This document shows positions 33,657 to 42,188 of a stretch of DNA of 64,000 bases, piece by piece. The stretch is from NCBI RefSeq assembly GCF_017573545.1, contig NZ_JAGEOK010000027.1, positions 62,001 to 126,000 of the forward strand, given 5' to 3'. The translations under genes were made by a program, and so were the position numbers. Each line of letters opens with the position of its first letter. Positions within the stretch are counted from its first letter, which is position 1. The notes below the pieces were generated by a model. The model saw only the letters and a program-made list of their open reading frames with translations, was not told the origin of the DNA and ran no database searches. This DNA comes from Actinomadura nitritigenes. GTDB taxonomy: Bacteria; Actinomycetota; Actinomycetes; Streptosporangiales; Streptosporangiaceae.

Positions 33657-34868
33657 ATGTCGACCGGTCTCAATACGGGCGATTCCGCCTGGTTGATGGC
33701 GAGCACGGCGATGGTGCTCCTCATGACGCCGGGGCTCGCCTTTTTCTACGGCGGCATGGTCCGTTCGAAGAACATGCTGACGATGCTCTATATGAGCTTC
33801 ATCTCCATCAGCCTTGTCACGGTCCTCTGGTTCCTCTATGGATACGGAATGGCGTTCGGCAAGGATCTCGGCGGTCTGGGACTTCTCGGCTGGGGCGACT
33901 GGCGCCTCGGGCACATCTCCCCCGAGGCTCTGCAGGGCCGCATCCCGAAACAGATCTTCGTCTGCTTCCAGTTGACCTTCGCCATCATCACGGTCGCGCT
34001 GATCAGCGGTTCGATCGCGGGCAGGGCCCGGTTCGGGCCGTGGATCCTCTTCGTGATCGTGTGGGTGACGCTGGTCTACATCCCCGTCGCCCATTGGGTC
34101 TTCGCCGACTCCGGCTGGCTGAACAGATGGGGAGTGATGGACTTCGCCGGAGGACTGGTCGTCGAACTGAACTCCGGTATCTCCGGGCTCGCCATGGCGA
34201 TCGTACTGGGGCCGGGAATCGCCTTCCGCCGCCGCGAAGGACCCCGTCCGGGCAACATCCCGTTCGTCATGCTGGGACTCGGCCTCCTGTGGTTCGGCTG
34301 GTTCGGCTTTAACGCCGGCTCGGCGCTGAACGACGGCGTGCTGGCGACCCGGGCGTTCATCAGCACGATGATCGCGGGCTGCGCGGGGATGCTGACCTGG
34401 CGGCTGGTGGAGTGGATCCGCTTCCGGCATCTCACCAGGCTGGGCTCCACGAGCGGCGCGCTCGCCGGACTGGTCGCCATCACCCCGTCCTGCGCCTTCC
34501 TCAGCGTGGAGGGCGCCCTGGCAATGGGAGTCGTGGCCGCCCTGGCCTGCACCTACGCGGTCGAGTTGAAGCTCGTCGCCGGATACGACGACACGCTCGA
34601 CGTCGTCGGCATCCACGGGGCGGGCGGCATCGTGGGAGTGGTGGGGCTCGGCTTCCTGGCCACCGGCTGGGAGAAGGGCTCACCGGGACTGTTCTACGGC
34701 GGGCCGGTCTCGGTCCTCGGCAAACAGGTCGCCGCGATGCTCGCCGTGGGCGCCTACGCATTCCTCGTCACCTACATCATCGGCAAGGTCATCGACCGCT
34801 TCTTCCGGATCAGGACGACCGAAGAGGAACAGGCCCGCGGGCTGGACGCCGGATTCACCGCTGGATGA
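33657..34868 (+). CDS. amt: Ammonium transporter Amt with Glu in place of the first pore His (403 aa)
   Basis: Eleven-helix Amt/Mep/Rh protein. FYGGMVRSKNMLTMLYMSF, CFQLTFAIITVALISGSIAG, VAHWVFADSGWLNRWG and GLLWFGWFGFNAGSA match the family, including gate and Trp positions. The first twin-His position reads DFAGGLVVELNSG (Glu170 instead of His); the second His is kept in GIHGAGG (His320). Yeast Mep1/Mep3 carry Glu at the same place. There is no signal peptide and no glnK beside it. It is divergent from the urea channel/urease locus, so it may recover or sense ammonium released from urea. Confidence 0.9.
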   Translation: MSTGLNTGDSAWLMASTAMVLLMTPGLAFFYGGMVRSKNMLTMLYMSFISISLVTVLWFLYGYGMAFGKDLGGLGLLGWGDWRLGHISPEALQGRIPKQIFVCFQLTFAIITVALISGSIAGRARFGPWILFVIVWVTLVYIPVAHWVFADSGWLNRWGVMDFAGGLVVELNSGISGLAMAIVLGPGIAFRRREGPRPGNIPFVMLGLGLLWFGWFGFNAGSALNDGVLATRAFISTMIAGCAGMLTWRLVEWIRFRHLTRLGSTSGALAGLVAITPSCAFLSVEGALAMGVVAALACTYAVELKLVAGYDDTLDVVGIHGAGGIVGVVGLGFLATGWEKGSPGLFYGGPVSVLGKQVAAMLAVGAYAFLVTYIIGKVIDRFFRIRTTEEEQARGLDAGFTAG

Positions 34869-35019
34869 CCCCTGAGATTCGGCCGCCATTCCGGGCATGG
34901 TGCTGACTTCGATTAAGGGCGGGTCCGTGGTCGTTTAGGTGAACGGGCCTCGTCTGCGGACCCCCCTTGCAGGTGGGGGTGCCGGTCAGGGAAGCAGCGC
35001 CGCTTAGCTGCGGCGACGG

Positions 35020-36147
35020 TCAGGACGAGCGCAGTTCCCAGAAGGACGGCCCGACCGGTTCGATGAAGTCGCCGGTGGCGATGAGAAAGCCTTCGCCGTC
35101 GATCCCGATGGGCAGTTGCGGGAGGGCGCGGTCGGCTGGCCCGAACACCGGCCGGGCCCACTCGGTGATGAGGAACTCCGACTGGTGGCACGGGCACATG
35201 CTGATGTTGTCCAGCGGGTCGTACTGCGGTGTGGCGCAGCCGAGGTGCGTGCAGATCGCCGAGAAGGCGTAGTAGTCGCCGTGGTTGAAGTTCTCCTGGC
35301 CGCGCTTCTTGCGGACGTCCGCGCCGGGCTGCAACCGGAACAGCATCACCGGGACGTCCGCGGTGATGTCGACCTCGTGGAGGCGCTCCGGGTCGGTGCC
35401 GTCGGAGAGCCGGTAGGGGTAGACGGTGATCATCGAGCCGGGTTGCAGGTCCTCGGGGCGGACGCGCCTGACCTCGCCGGAGACGGTGGTCCGGTGCCGC
35501 AGGTAGACGGTCTCGCCGTCGCTCGGCGCCCACAGGGTCCTCCGGAGCGCGCTGGGCCGCCCTTTCCAGGGGTTCCGGACGAAGAATCCGACCGTGAGGA
35601 CTCCGCCGATGACGCCCGTCAGGCCCAGGGCCCCGAGCGCGGCCCATCGGACGAGCGGGCGGCGGCCCAGGCCGGTGTCGGCGGCGGCGCCGGCGATCTG
35701 GGCGGTCGCGGTGCGGCGGGTGAGGTCGTCGGACGGCCCGTCGTGGCGGCGCTGCACGGCGATCTCGTCCGGGACGAACCTCTTGACGTACAGGCCGGCG
35801 CCGATGCCGAGGGACAGGACGGACGTTCCCGCGAAGAGCCCGATGAGGGGCGTGTAGAAGAGGCGGATCGTATGGTCGCCGGCGGACGGAGCGACATAGT
35901 CGTGCGGCCATACGACGTACACGACCACGAACGCGACGGCGGACAGGGCGGAGAGCACGAGCCATGCGAGGACCGCTCGTTCCGACCGCTTCTCCGGCGG
36001 CTTCGGCGTGCGCGAGACGACGGTGACGTCTTCGAGTTCGGCGGCGAGCTCGGCCAGTTCGCCCCGGCTCATCCGGGAGAGTTCGCGGTCGCTCGGCAGG
36101 GGGCGTCCGGCACCGCCGGCGGGCGCGCCGGAGGGCTCGTCGCTCAC
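35020..36147 (-). CDS. qcrA: Cytochrome bc-complex Rieske iron-sulfur subunit QcrA, divergent copy (375 aa)
   Basis: Actinobacterial-type QcrA: a soluble N-terminus, three membrane helices (about residues 65-90, 105-125 and 185-205) and a C-terminal Rieske domain with CTHLGC and CPCHQSEF (about residues 300-325). The [2Fe-2S] protein passes electrons from menaquinol to cytochrome cc. The GTG start overlaps the qcrC stop by GTGA. Gene order on this strand is qcrC-qcrA, but qcrB is not next; it lies at the far end of the divergent operon. Confidence 0.92.
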   Translation of the reverse strand: MSDEPSGAPAGGAGRPLPSDRELSRMSRGELAELAAELEDVTVVSRTPKPPEKRSERAVLAWLVLSALSAVAFVVVYVVWPHDYVAPSAGDHTIRLFYTPLIGLFAGTSVLSLGIGAGLYVKRFVPDEIAVQRRHDGPSDDLTRRTATAQIAGAAADTGLGRRPLVRWAALGALGLTGVIGGVLTVGFFVRNPWKGRPSALRRTLWAPSDGETVYLRHRTTVSGEVRRVRPEDLQPGSMITVYPYRLSDGTDPERLHEVDITADVPVMLFRLQPGADVRKKRGQENFNHGDYYAFSAICTHLGCATPQYDPLDNISMCPCHQSEFLITEWARPVFGPADRALPQLPIGIDGEGFLIATGDFIEPVGPSFWELRSS

Positions 36148-36977
36148 AGCCTGGCCCCGAGCCAGACGGCGATGAAGAACAGCGTGGCCAGCCCGACGGC
36201 GAAGGCGCTGAAGCCCTCGGTGACCGGGCCGATCTCGCCGAGGTCGAATCCGCCCGGCGCGTTCCGCTGCCCGCGCACCGACAGGACGTAGCCGATGATG
36301 TCCTTCTTCTGGCCGGGGGTGAGGTCGCGGTCGCCGAAGACCGGCATGTCCTGGGGGCCGGTGAGCATCGCGGTGTAGAGCTGCTCGGGACCGGACTCCC
36401 GCAGCCACGGTGCGAACTTCCGGCCCGGCATCGGCCCGCCGCGGCCGGTGAAGTTGTGGCAGGTGGCGCAGTTGGCGCGGAACAGCTGCCCGCCCTCGGC
36501 GGTGTCGCGGCCGACCAGCGCGCCGCCGTGCTCGGCGGGGAGTCGCGGGCCTCCCCCGCGCGCCTGGACGTAGGCGCCGAGGGCGAGCAGGTTCGCGCGC
36601 CCCTCGGCGGTCTTCGGATCCAGTTCGCGGACGGGCGGTTTGCGTTGCGCGACGCCGCTGTTCCGAGCGCGCGGCATCCGGCCGGTGGAGACCTGGAAGT
36701 ACACGGCGGCCTCGCCGGTCCCGGCGATGCCCGGTCCGCGGCGCGGAATGCCGCGCAGGTCGGCGCCGTGGCAGCTCATGCAGTTGGTCTCGTAGAGGCG
36801 CTGCCCGGTGGACGGCGGCGGACCGCCTTCGGCCGCGGCGTGCCTCGCCTGCGGGACGAGCAGGACGTACAGACCGCCGGTCACCAGCAGGCCGAACAGC
36901 AGCACGAGGGCGCGCGCGGCTCTGCCCGGCCGGCGCGGTAGGCGGAGATCGCGGACGCGCGGACCCCGACGCGCCAT
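36144..36977 (-). CDS. qcrC: Diheme cytochrome c subunit QcrC (277 aa)
   Basis: An N-terminal membrane helix (ALVLLFGLLVTGGLYVLLVP), two cytochrome c domains with CMSCH (about residue 67) and CATCH (about residue 169), and a C-terminal anchor (AFAVGLATLFFIAVWLGARL) match the actinobacterial cytochrome cc subunit. The first domain has YFQVSTGRMP and the second QDMPVFGDRDLTPGQKKDII as in that family. The ATG at 36977 has GGAGG 5 bp upstream. The gene is divergent from ctaC with only 120 bp between, so both operons probably share control. Confidence 0.93.
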   Translation of the reverse strand: MARRGPRVRDLRLPRRPGRAARALVLLFGLLVTGGLYVLLVPQARHAAAEGGPPPSTGQRLYETNCMSCHGADLRGIPRRGPGIAGTGEAAVYFQVSTGRMPRARNSGVAQRKPPVRELDPKTAEGRANLLALGAYVQARGGGPRLPAEHGGALVGRDTAEGGQLFRANCATCHNFTGRGGPMPGRKFAPWLRESGPEQLYTAMLTGPQDMPVFGDRDLTPGQKKDIIGYVLSVRGQRNAPGGFDLGEIGPVTEGFSAFAVGLATLFFIAVWLGARL

Positions 36978-37060
36978 CTCCACCTCCCGTCCACGCGGCT
37001 CCCCCGGCCCTACCCGCGATCACCGCTTCGACGCCGCGATGTACGCTGTCCGTGATCAGT

Positions 37061-37079
37061 TCATCACAACTGGTGATGA
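37061..37079. promoter_or_regulatory. GTGAT-type dyad in the qcrC-ctaC divergent promoter region
   Basis: TCATCAC-AACTG-GTGATGA is a perfect 7-bp inverted repeat 18 bp before the ctaC start. A further GTGAT half-site lies at 37052-37056. A possible -10 TACGCT at 37044-37049 would put the dyad at or just after the transcript start. A repressor of the oxidase operon is the simplest reading. Confidence 0.6.
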
Positions 37080-37097
37080 TTCCCTGCCGGGGGCGCC

Positions 37098-37754
37098 GTG
37101 AAGTTCCGCGAAGTGTTCGATCAGGTGATGGCCATCTGGGCGTCCACCGCCGGGGCCGTGTTCCTCCTCGTCACCGGTGTCATGCTCGTCGCGGTGGTGC
37201 GGAACCGGGCGCACCGGCGGCACGGCGTCGCCTTCCAGGCCGACAAGAACAAGAAGCTCGAACTCGGCTACGTGGCGGTCCTCGCGGCGATCGTCGGCGC
37301 CCTGTTCACCGGCAGCTTCGTCGCGAACGGGCGGCTGGACGGCGGCGAGGGGCCCGTGACCACGGCCGCCGCGGCTCCCGGCGCCCGCATCGACGTCACG
37401 GCGTACCGCTGGTGCTGGGACATCGCCTACCGCGGCACGCGGGTCGGCGTGACCGGCGAGTGCAGGGCCGGGCGGTACCCGACGCTCGTCGTCCCCGCCG
37501 GGCAGCCGGTGGAGTTCGATCTGAGGTCGAAGGACGTGATCCACGCGTTCTGGCTGCCCGACTTCGCCGTGAAGCGCGACATCTTCCCCGACCACGTGAA
37601 CAGGCTGCGGATGACGTTCCCGCATGAGGGACGCTGGCGGGGGCGCTGCTCGGAGTACTGCGGGACGCACCACTGGACGATGGACTTCTACGTGCAGGCC
37701 GTCTCCCCCGAGAAGTACGGGCAGTACCTGGCGGGCGGCGGGGCGCCGGTATGA
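37098..37754 (+). CDS. ctaC: Cytochrome c oxidase subunit II CtaC, short divergent copy (218 aa)
   Basis: Two N-terminal helices precede a CuA cupredoxin domain. CuA ligands are complete: His149 (VIHAFWLPDF), Cys184, Cys188, His192 and Met195 in CSEYCGTHHWTM, plus the bridging Glu186. The aromatic electron-entry strand reads AYRWCWDIAY. No lipobox or fused cytochrome c is present, and the protein is clearly shorter than the main actinobacterial CtaC (about 330 residues or more). The GTG at 37098 begins MKFREVFDQ. It overlaps ctaD by 4 bp. Confidence 0.92.
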   Translation: MKFREVFDQVMAIWASTAGAVFLLVTGVMLVAVVRNRAHRRHGVAFQADKNKKLELGYVAVLAAIVGALFTGSFVANGRLDGGEGPVTTAAAAPGARIDVTAYRWCWDIAYRGTRVGVTGECRAGRYPTLVVPAGQPVEFDLRSKDVIHAFWLPDFAVKRDIFPDHVNRLRMTFPHEGRWRGRCSEYCGTHHWTMDFYVQAVSPEKYGQYLAGGGAPV

Positions 37755-39415
37755 CGGCGAACACCGAAAAGTCCGCCGCCGTCGAGCCGGACGCGGGCCG
37801 GCGTCCGGGCCCCGTCGTCGACTGGCTCGCCAGCACCGACCACAAGCGCATCGGGCTCATGACGATCGGCACGGCGACGCTGCTGCTCCTGGTGGCGGGC
37901 GTGCTGGCCCTGACGATGCGGACGCAGCTGGCGCAGCCCGGAATGCACGTGCTGACCAACGACCGGTACGACCAGTTCTTCACGATCCACGGCTCGATGA
38001 TGATCTACCTGGTCCTCACGCCGTTCGCGATCGGGATGGGCCTGTACCTGGTCCCGCTGCAGGTCGGCGCACCGAACGTCGCCGCGCCCCGGACGACGAT
38101 GCTCGCGTTCTGGCTGTACCTCATCGGAGCGGTCCTGATGCCGGCAGGGTTCCTGACCGGCCCCGGCGCCGCCGACCAGGGCTGGTACTCCTTCCCGCCC
38201 CTGGCGAGCAGCCGCTACTCGCCGGGCCCGGGAGTGGACCTGTGGCTGGCGAGCGTCGCCCTGACGGCCGTCGGCATGCTGGTCATGGCCGGGACGGTGC
38301 TGTGGACGGTGCTGCTGAAGCGCACCAAGGGCATGACCATGATGCGGATCCCCGTCTTCAGCTGGTCGACCGTCGCGACCAACCTGATGGTGATCGGCGC
38401 GTTTCCGTCGCTGCTGTTCGCCGTCGGCATCCTGGTCGCCGGCCGCGCCGACCCCGGCCTGTTCGACCACAACGCGTGGAACATCGGCTACCAGCACCTG
38501 TTCTGGTTCTTCGGGCACCCCGTCGTCTACGTCATGTTCTTCCCGTTCCTGGCGGCGGTCGCGGAGGTGCTGGCCACGTTCGCCGGGCGCCGGTTCTTCG
38601 GCTACAGCGCGTTCGCGCTGTCGCAGCTGGGGTTCGCGGCGCTGTCGATGAGCGTGTGGGGGCACCACATGTTCACCACCGGTCAGGCGACCAACGACTA
38701 CTACTCGCTGACGTCCATCGCGCTGATCGTCCCGGCGGGCGTCGAGTACTTCGACATGCTCGCCACCCTCGTCGGCGGGAGGCTGCGGTTCCCCACCCCG
38801 ATGCTGTTCGCGCTGGCGTTCATCCCGCAGTTCCTCGTCGGCGGCCTGACCGGGATCATGGTCGGCACGCCGGCGCTGGACTACCAGATCCAGGACAGCT
38901 ACTTCCTCGTCGCGCACTGGCACTACACGCTGGCCGCCGGCAGCCTGTTCGGGCTGTTCGCCGGCATGTACTTCTGGTTCCCCAAGGTGACCGGCCGGAT
39001 CCTCGGCGAGCCGCTCGGGAGGGCGCACTTCTGGCTGTGGGTCGCCGGCACCAACCTGACGTTCCTGCCGATGTTCTGGCTCGGGCTCCACGGGATGCCG
39101 CGCCGCGTCCCGACGTACCTGCCCTCGGACGGCTTCACCACCGGGAACCTGGTCTCCTCCGCCGGCGCCGCGCTGCTCGGCGTCGGAGCGGTGGTGTTCA
39201 TCGTCAACGTCGCCGTCACGCTGCGCCGCCCTCCGGACGCCCCGGACGACCCCTGGCAGGCTCACACGCTGGAGTGGGCGACGTCGTCGCCGCCACCGCG
39301 ATGGAACTTCGACGTCCGGCACCCGGTCCCTCCGGTGCGCAGCCACGCCCCGCTGCTGGATCTCCGCGAGAGGGAACGGGAGAAGGAGGGCAAGGCCGAA
39401 GCGGGCACCGGATGA
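37751..39415 (+). CDS. ctaD: Heme-copper oxidase subunit I (CtaD) lacking canonical D/E/K proton-channel residues (554 aa)
   Basis: Twelve-helix subunit I. Heme and CuB ligands are complete: His80 (FTIHGSMM), His256 and Tyr260 (FFGHPVVYV), His305/His306 (WGHHMFTTG), His389/His391 (VAHWHYTLA). Proton-pathway positions differ from the actinobacterial and A-family standard. The GAPD-AFPRLN motif reads GAPNVAAPRTT (Asp to Asn109), GHPEVY reads GHPVVY (Glu to Val258), and PTGVK reads PAGVE (Lys to Glu332, Thr to Ala329). The C-terminus (LEWATSSPPPRWNF) is typical of actinobacterial CtaD. It is probably an oxygen reductase fed by the adjacent bcc genes; pumping is doubtful or uses another route. 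Confidence 0.93.
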   Translation: MTANTEKSAAVEPDAGRRPGPVVDWLASTDHKRIGLMTIGTATLLLLVAGVLALTMRTQLAQPGMHVLTNDRYDQFFTIHGSMMIYLVLTPFAIGMGLYLVPLQVGAPNVAAPRTTMLAFWLYLIGAVLMPAGFLTGPGAADQGWYSFPPLASSRYSPGPGVDLWLASVALTAVGMLVMAGTVLWTVLLKRTKGMTMMRIPVFSWSTVATNLMVIGAFPSLLFAVGILVAGRADPGLFDHNAWNIGYQHLFWFFGHPVVYVMFFPFLAAVAEVLATFAGRRFFGYSAFALSQLGFAALSMSVWGHHMFTTGQATNDYYSLTSIALIVPAGVEYFDMLATLVGGRLRFPTPMLFALAFIPQFLVGGLTGIMVGTPALDYQIQDSYFLVAHWHYTLAAGSLFGLFAGMYFWFPKVTGRILGEPLGRAHFWLWVAGTNLTFLPMFWLGLHGMPRRVPTYLPSDGFTTGNLVSSAGAALLGVGAVVFIVNVAVTLRRPPDAPDDPWQAHTLEWATSSPPPRWNFDVRHPVPPVRSHAPLLDLREREREKEGKAEAGTG

Positions 39416-39996
39416 GGCCGTTCCCCGTCGTCGCCGGATGGGCGGCGGCCGTCCTCGGGCTCGCGCTCGTCCATCTGGCGTTCGGGCCGCCGCCGCTGCC
39501 GGTCGGGATCTTCGTCGGAGCGGCCGTCATCGTCGCCGCGTTCGGGCTCGCGGTGCGGCGGTCCCTCCGGGCGGGACGGGCCGGGCCGCAGCTCCGGCAG
39601 CCGGTCGGCGCGGGCGCCTCGGTCCTGGCGGCGATCACCGTCGGCGTGGTCGTCATCTGCGCCGTCTACGGCTGGTGGTCCGCGCCGACCGGCGTCCCGG
39701 CGCTGCTCGCGCTGTACCCGCTCGGGCTCGCGGTGTGGCTGCTGCGCGGCGAGCGGCTGCGGCGCGGCGAGCGGCTGCGGCGCGGCGCGCGCCCGGAGCC
39801 CGTCGTGCCGGACGACGCCGAGCCCGCAGGCCCGCCGCGCGCCCTCCACCGCGGCTCCGGCCTCGACGCCGGGACGGTCGAGGCCGCCGACACCGCCGCC
39901 GGGCCGGAACGGGAGGCGCCGAAACCGCCCTGGTGGGCGCGCGCCGCGGCGCTGGCCCTGGCCGGGGCGCGCGCCCTCCGCGGGAGGCGCCGGTGA
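39412..39996 (+). CDS. Small membrane protein in the oxidase operon (194 aa)
   Basis: Four probable membrane helices lie in the first 115 residues (VVAGWAAAVLGLALVHLAFG, VGIFVGAAVIVAAFGLAV, SVLAAITVGVVVICAVYGWW, LLALYPLGLAVWLLRG). After them, a direct repeat ERLRRGERLRRGAR and an acidic/proline tail lead to a last Ala/Leu-rich segment. I do not recognise the family. It overlaps ctaD (ATGA) and the CtaG-like gene (GTGA). By position it could be a subunit-IV-like (CtaF) or assembly factor of this oxidase, but no sequence motif proves it. Confidence 0.75.
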   Translation: MRPFPVVAGWAAAVLGLALVHLAFGPPPLPVGIFVGAAVIVAAFGLAVRRSLRAGRAGPQLRQPVGAGASVLAAITVGVVVICAVYGWWSAPTGVPALLALYPLGLAVWLLRGERLRRGERLRRGARPEPVVPDDAEPAGPPRALHRGSGLDAGTVEAADTAAGPEREAPKPPWWARAAALALAGARALRGRRR

Positions 39997-40502
39997 GCTG
40001 GCACATGGCGCACATGGCGGGGATGGGGCTTCTGGTGGCGGTGGCGGCGCCGGCGGTGACGATCCTGCTGGCCCGGTTCGCGCCGGGAGCGGACCGCTGG
40101 GCCGTGCCCGCCTGGGCGGCCCTGCCCGGCTTCGTCCTGCTGCACGCGGCGGTCACGGTGTGGCCGGACCACCGCGACCACATGCCCATGGGCCCGTCGC
40201 CGCACGACGCGGTGCCCGCGCTGGTCCTGCTGGCCGGGGCGGTCGCGTTCTGGGCGCCGGTGCTGGGCGTCCGGCGGCGGCTGCCGGACGCGGGCCGGAC
40301 GCTCTACCTGTTCACCGCCATGCCGCTGCTGGACCTCGCAGGGGTGTACCGGGTCGCGTCCGGCGACCAGGCCGGCGGCCTGTCGATGATCGTCGGAATG
40401 CTGCCGATGGGACTCGCCATGGTCGTCATCACCTGGAACTGGATCGGCTCGGAGGAGCGCCGCGCCGCGCTCGCCGAGACGCCCGCCGGAGCGGACCGAT
40501 GA
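39993..40502 (+). CDS. CtaG-like membrane protein, half size (169 aa)
   Basis: Four or five helices; the start has a His/Met-rich motif (SWHMAHMAGMGLLVAVAAPA). Later blocks VLLAGAVAFWAPVLG, MPLLDLAGVYRVASGDQAGG and LPMGLAMVVITWNWIGSEER recall the C-terminal half of the caa3-type CtaG family, which helps copper delivery to oxidase. Full CtaG is about twice as long, so this is either a reduced version or a distinct family. It is co-translated with both neighbours. Assignment is from local similarity and context. Confidence 0.6.
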   Translation: MSWHMAHMAGMGLLVAVAAPAVTILLARFAPGADRWAVPAWAALPGFVLLHAAVTVWPDHRDHMPMGPSPHDAVPALVLLAGAVAFWAPVLGVRRRLPDAGRTLYLFTAMPLLDLAGVYRVASGDQAGGLSMIVGMLPMGLAMVVITWNWIGSEERRAALAETPAGADR

Positions 40503-42052
40503 GGCTTCCGCGCCCCGCCCGCCTGCTCGCCGGGCGCGCCGCCAGGGCCGCGCTCGACGGACTGGACGAGCGCTACCGCCTGTTCGGCCGGGTCCGCAGG
40601 GAGTCGTCCCGCGTCACGCCGTCCCACCACTCCTTCTTCTGGGGGCGGCTCGCAGCGGTCTCCTTCGCCGTCCTGCTGCTGTCGGGGATCGTCCTGTCGC
40701 TGTTCTTCGTCCCGGACAAGGCCGACGTCGTCTACCACGGCCCGTACGGGAACCTGCGGGGCGCCCACGTCTCCCGCGCGTACAAGTCGGTCCTGGACAT
40801 CACCTTCAGCGTGCGGGGCGGGCTGCTGCTCCGGCAGGTCCACCACTGGGCCGCCCTGCTCTTCCTCATGTCGATGACGCTGCACATGGCCCGCACCTTC
40901 TTCACCGGCGCCTTCCGCAAACCACGCGAGACGACCTGGCTCACCGGCGCCGTCATGCTCATCGTCGCGCTGGTGGAGGGCTACACCGGCTACGCGATGC
41001 TGGACGACCTGCTGTCCGGGCAGAGCGTGCGGATCTTCTCCGGCGTGCTGCTGTCGATCCCGCTGTTCGGCACGTGGCTGCACTGGATGGTGTTCGGCGG
41101 CGAGTACGAGGGCGACCTGTGGCTTCCCCGGTTCTTCTTCGGCCACGTGTTCGTGCTGCCGGCCGTCCTCGGCACGCTGATCGCCGTGCATCTGGGACTG
41201 GTCTGGTACCAGCGGCTCACCCACATGCCGGGGCCCGGGGCGCGCGAGCACACGATCGTGGGGTTCCGCGCCGTCCGGCACTTCGGCGGCCGGACGCTCG
41301 CGTACGCGGCCTGCGCCGTCGGCGTCATGACGATCATGGGCGGGATCCTCCAGATCGAGCCGGTCTGGCTCTGGGGCCCGTACTCCCCCGCGGAGGTCTC
41401 CACGTTCGTCCAGCCCGACTGGTATCTCGGCTACGTCATCGGTGCCTTGAAGCTCTTCCCCGCCTGGACGATCCACCTGGGGCCGTACACCGTCCCGGCC
41501 CCCTTCTGGCCGGCCGCGGTGATGCCGCTCGGCATGCTGTTCCTGCTGGCCGTCTACCCGTACGCGGAGCGGGTCACCACCAAGGACCACGGGCTGCGCA
41601 ACCTGCTCCAGCGGCCCCGGGACGCCCCGGTCCGCACCGCGCTCGGCGTCTTCGCCGTCACCTTCTACCTGGTGCTGATGGTGTGCGGGGCGGACGACTT
41701 CCTGGCGTCCATGTTCGAGGTGCCGTTCGAGTGGATCGTGTGGGGTGGGCGGGTCGGGGTGTTCGTGGTGCCGCTCACCGCCGCCGTAATCGCGTATCGG
41801 GTCTGCGCGGGCCTTCGGCGCAGGGACGCGGACGCGCTGGAGCACGGCGTCCCCACCGGGCTGCTGGAGGAGCGGCCGGACGGAACGTTCACGGAACTGC
41901 GAGTGCCGCCTGGCGGCGTCGACGAGGAGGGCCGCCCGATCCCGCTGGCCTACGGCGGTGTGCCCGTCACCCGGCGGGTGCCGCCCGGACCCGAACGTCG
42001 GACCGGCGGGAACTCCGCGTCCGGCACGCAAGGCGGCCACGATCGCGGGTAG
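40499..42052 (+). CDS. qcrB: Cytochrome b subunit QcrB, divergent copy (517 aa)
   Basis: Cytochrome b with two heme pairs: His residues in LLRQVHHWAALLFLMSMTLH and in FFFGHVFVLPAVLGTLIAVH. The quinol-site motif QPDWYLGYVIGALKLFP (PDWY in place of PEWY) is typical of actinobacterial QcrB. The C-terminal hydrophilic extension contains TGLLEERPDGTFTELRVPPG, as in the family. It is last in the ctaC-ctaD-x-ctaG-like operon, separated from its partners qcrC and qcrA, which are on the other strand. The ATG overlaps the previous stop. Confidence 0.93.
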   Translation: MRLPRPARLLAGRAARAALDGLDERYRLFGRVRRESSRVTPSHHSFFWGRLAAVSFAVLLLSGIVLSLFFVPDKADVVYHGPYGNLRGAHVSRAYKSVLDITFSVRGGLLLRQVHHWAALLFLMSMTLHMARTFFTGAFRKPRETTWLTGAVMLIVALVEGYTGYAMLDDLLSGQSVRIFSGVLLSIPLFGTWLHWMVFGGEYEGDLWLPRFFFGHVFVLPAVLGTLIAVHLGLVWYQRLTHMPGPGAREHTIVGFRAVRHFGGRTLAYAACAVGVMTIMGGILQIEPVWLWGPYSPAEVSTFVQPDWYLGYVIGALKLFPAWTIHLGPYTVPAPFWPAAVMPLGMLFLLAVYPYAERVTTKDHGLRNLLQRPRDAPVRTALGVFAVTFYLVLMVCGADDFLASMFEVPFEWIVWGGRVGVFVVPLTAAVIAYRVCAGLRRRDADALEHGVPTGLLEERPDGTFTELRVPPGGVDEEGRPIPLAYGGVPVTRRVPPGPERRTGGNSASGTQGGHDRG

Positions 42053-42188
42053 TGCGGCACCGCACTGCACCGTTCAGGACGCCACCACGGTCGCGCTGGG
42101 AGTGAGGCGCCGGGGGCTCGCTTCGGCGGGGCGGCCCCGGTCGTCGGCGGGAGTGTTTCTGCCTCGTCCTCTCGGTAACGGCTTCATC

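Noticed and set aside
34960-34980. Hairpin ACCCCC...GGGGGT as terminator between convergent amt and qcrA
   Set aside because: Only a 6-bp stem with a 9-base loop and no T-tract; too weak to list.
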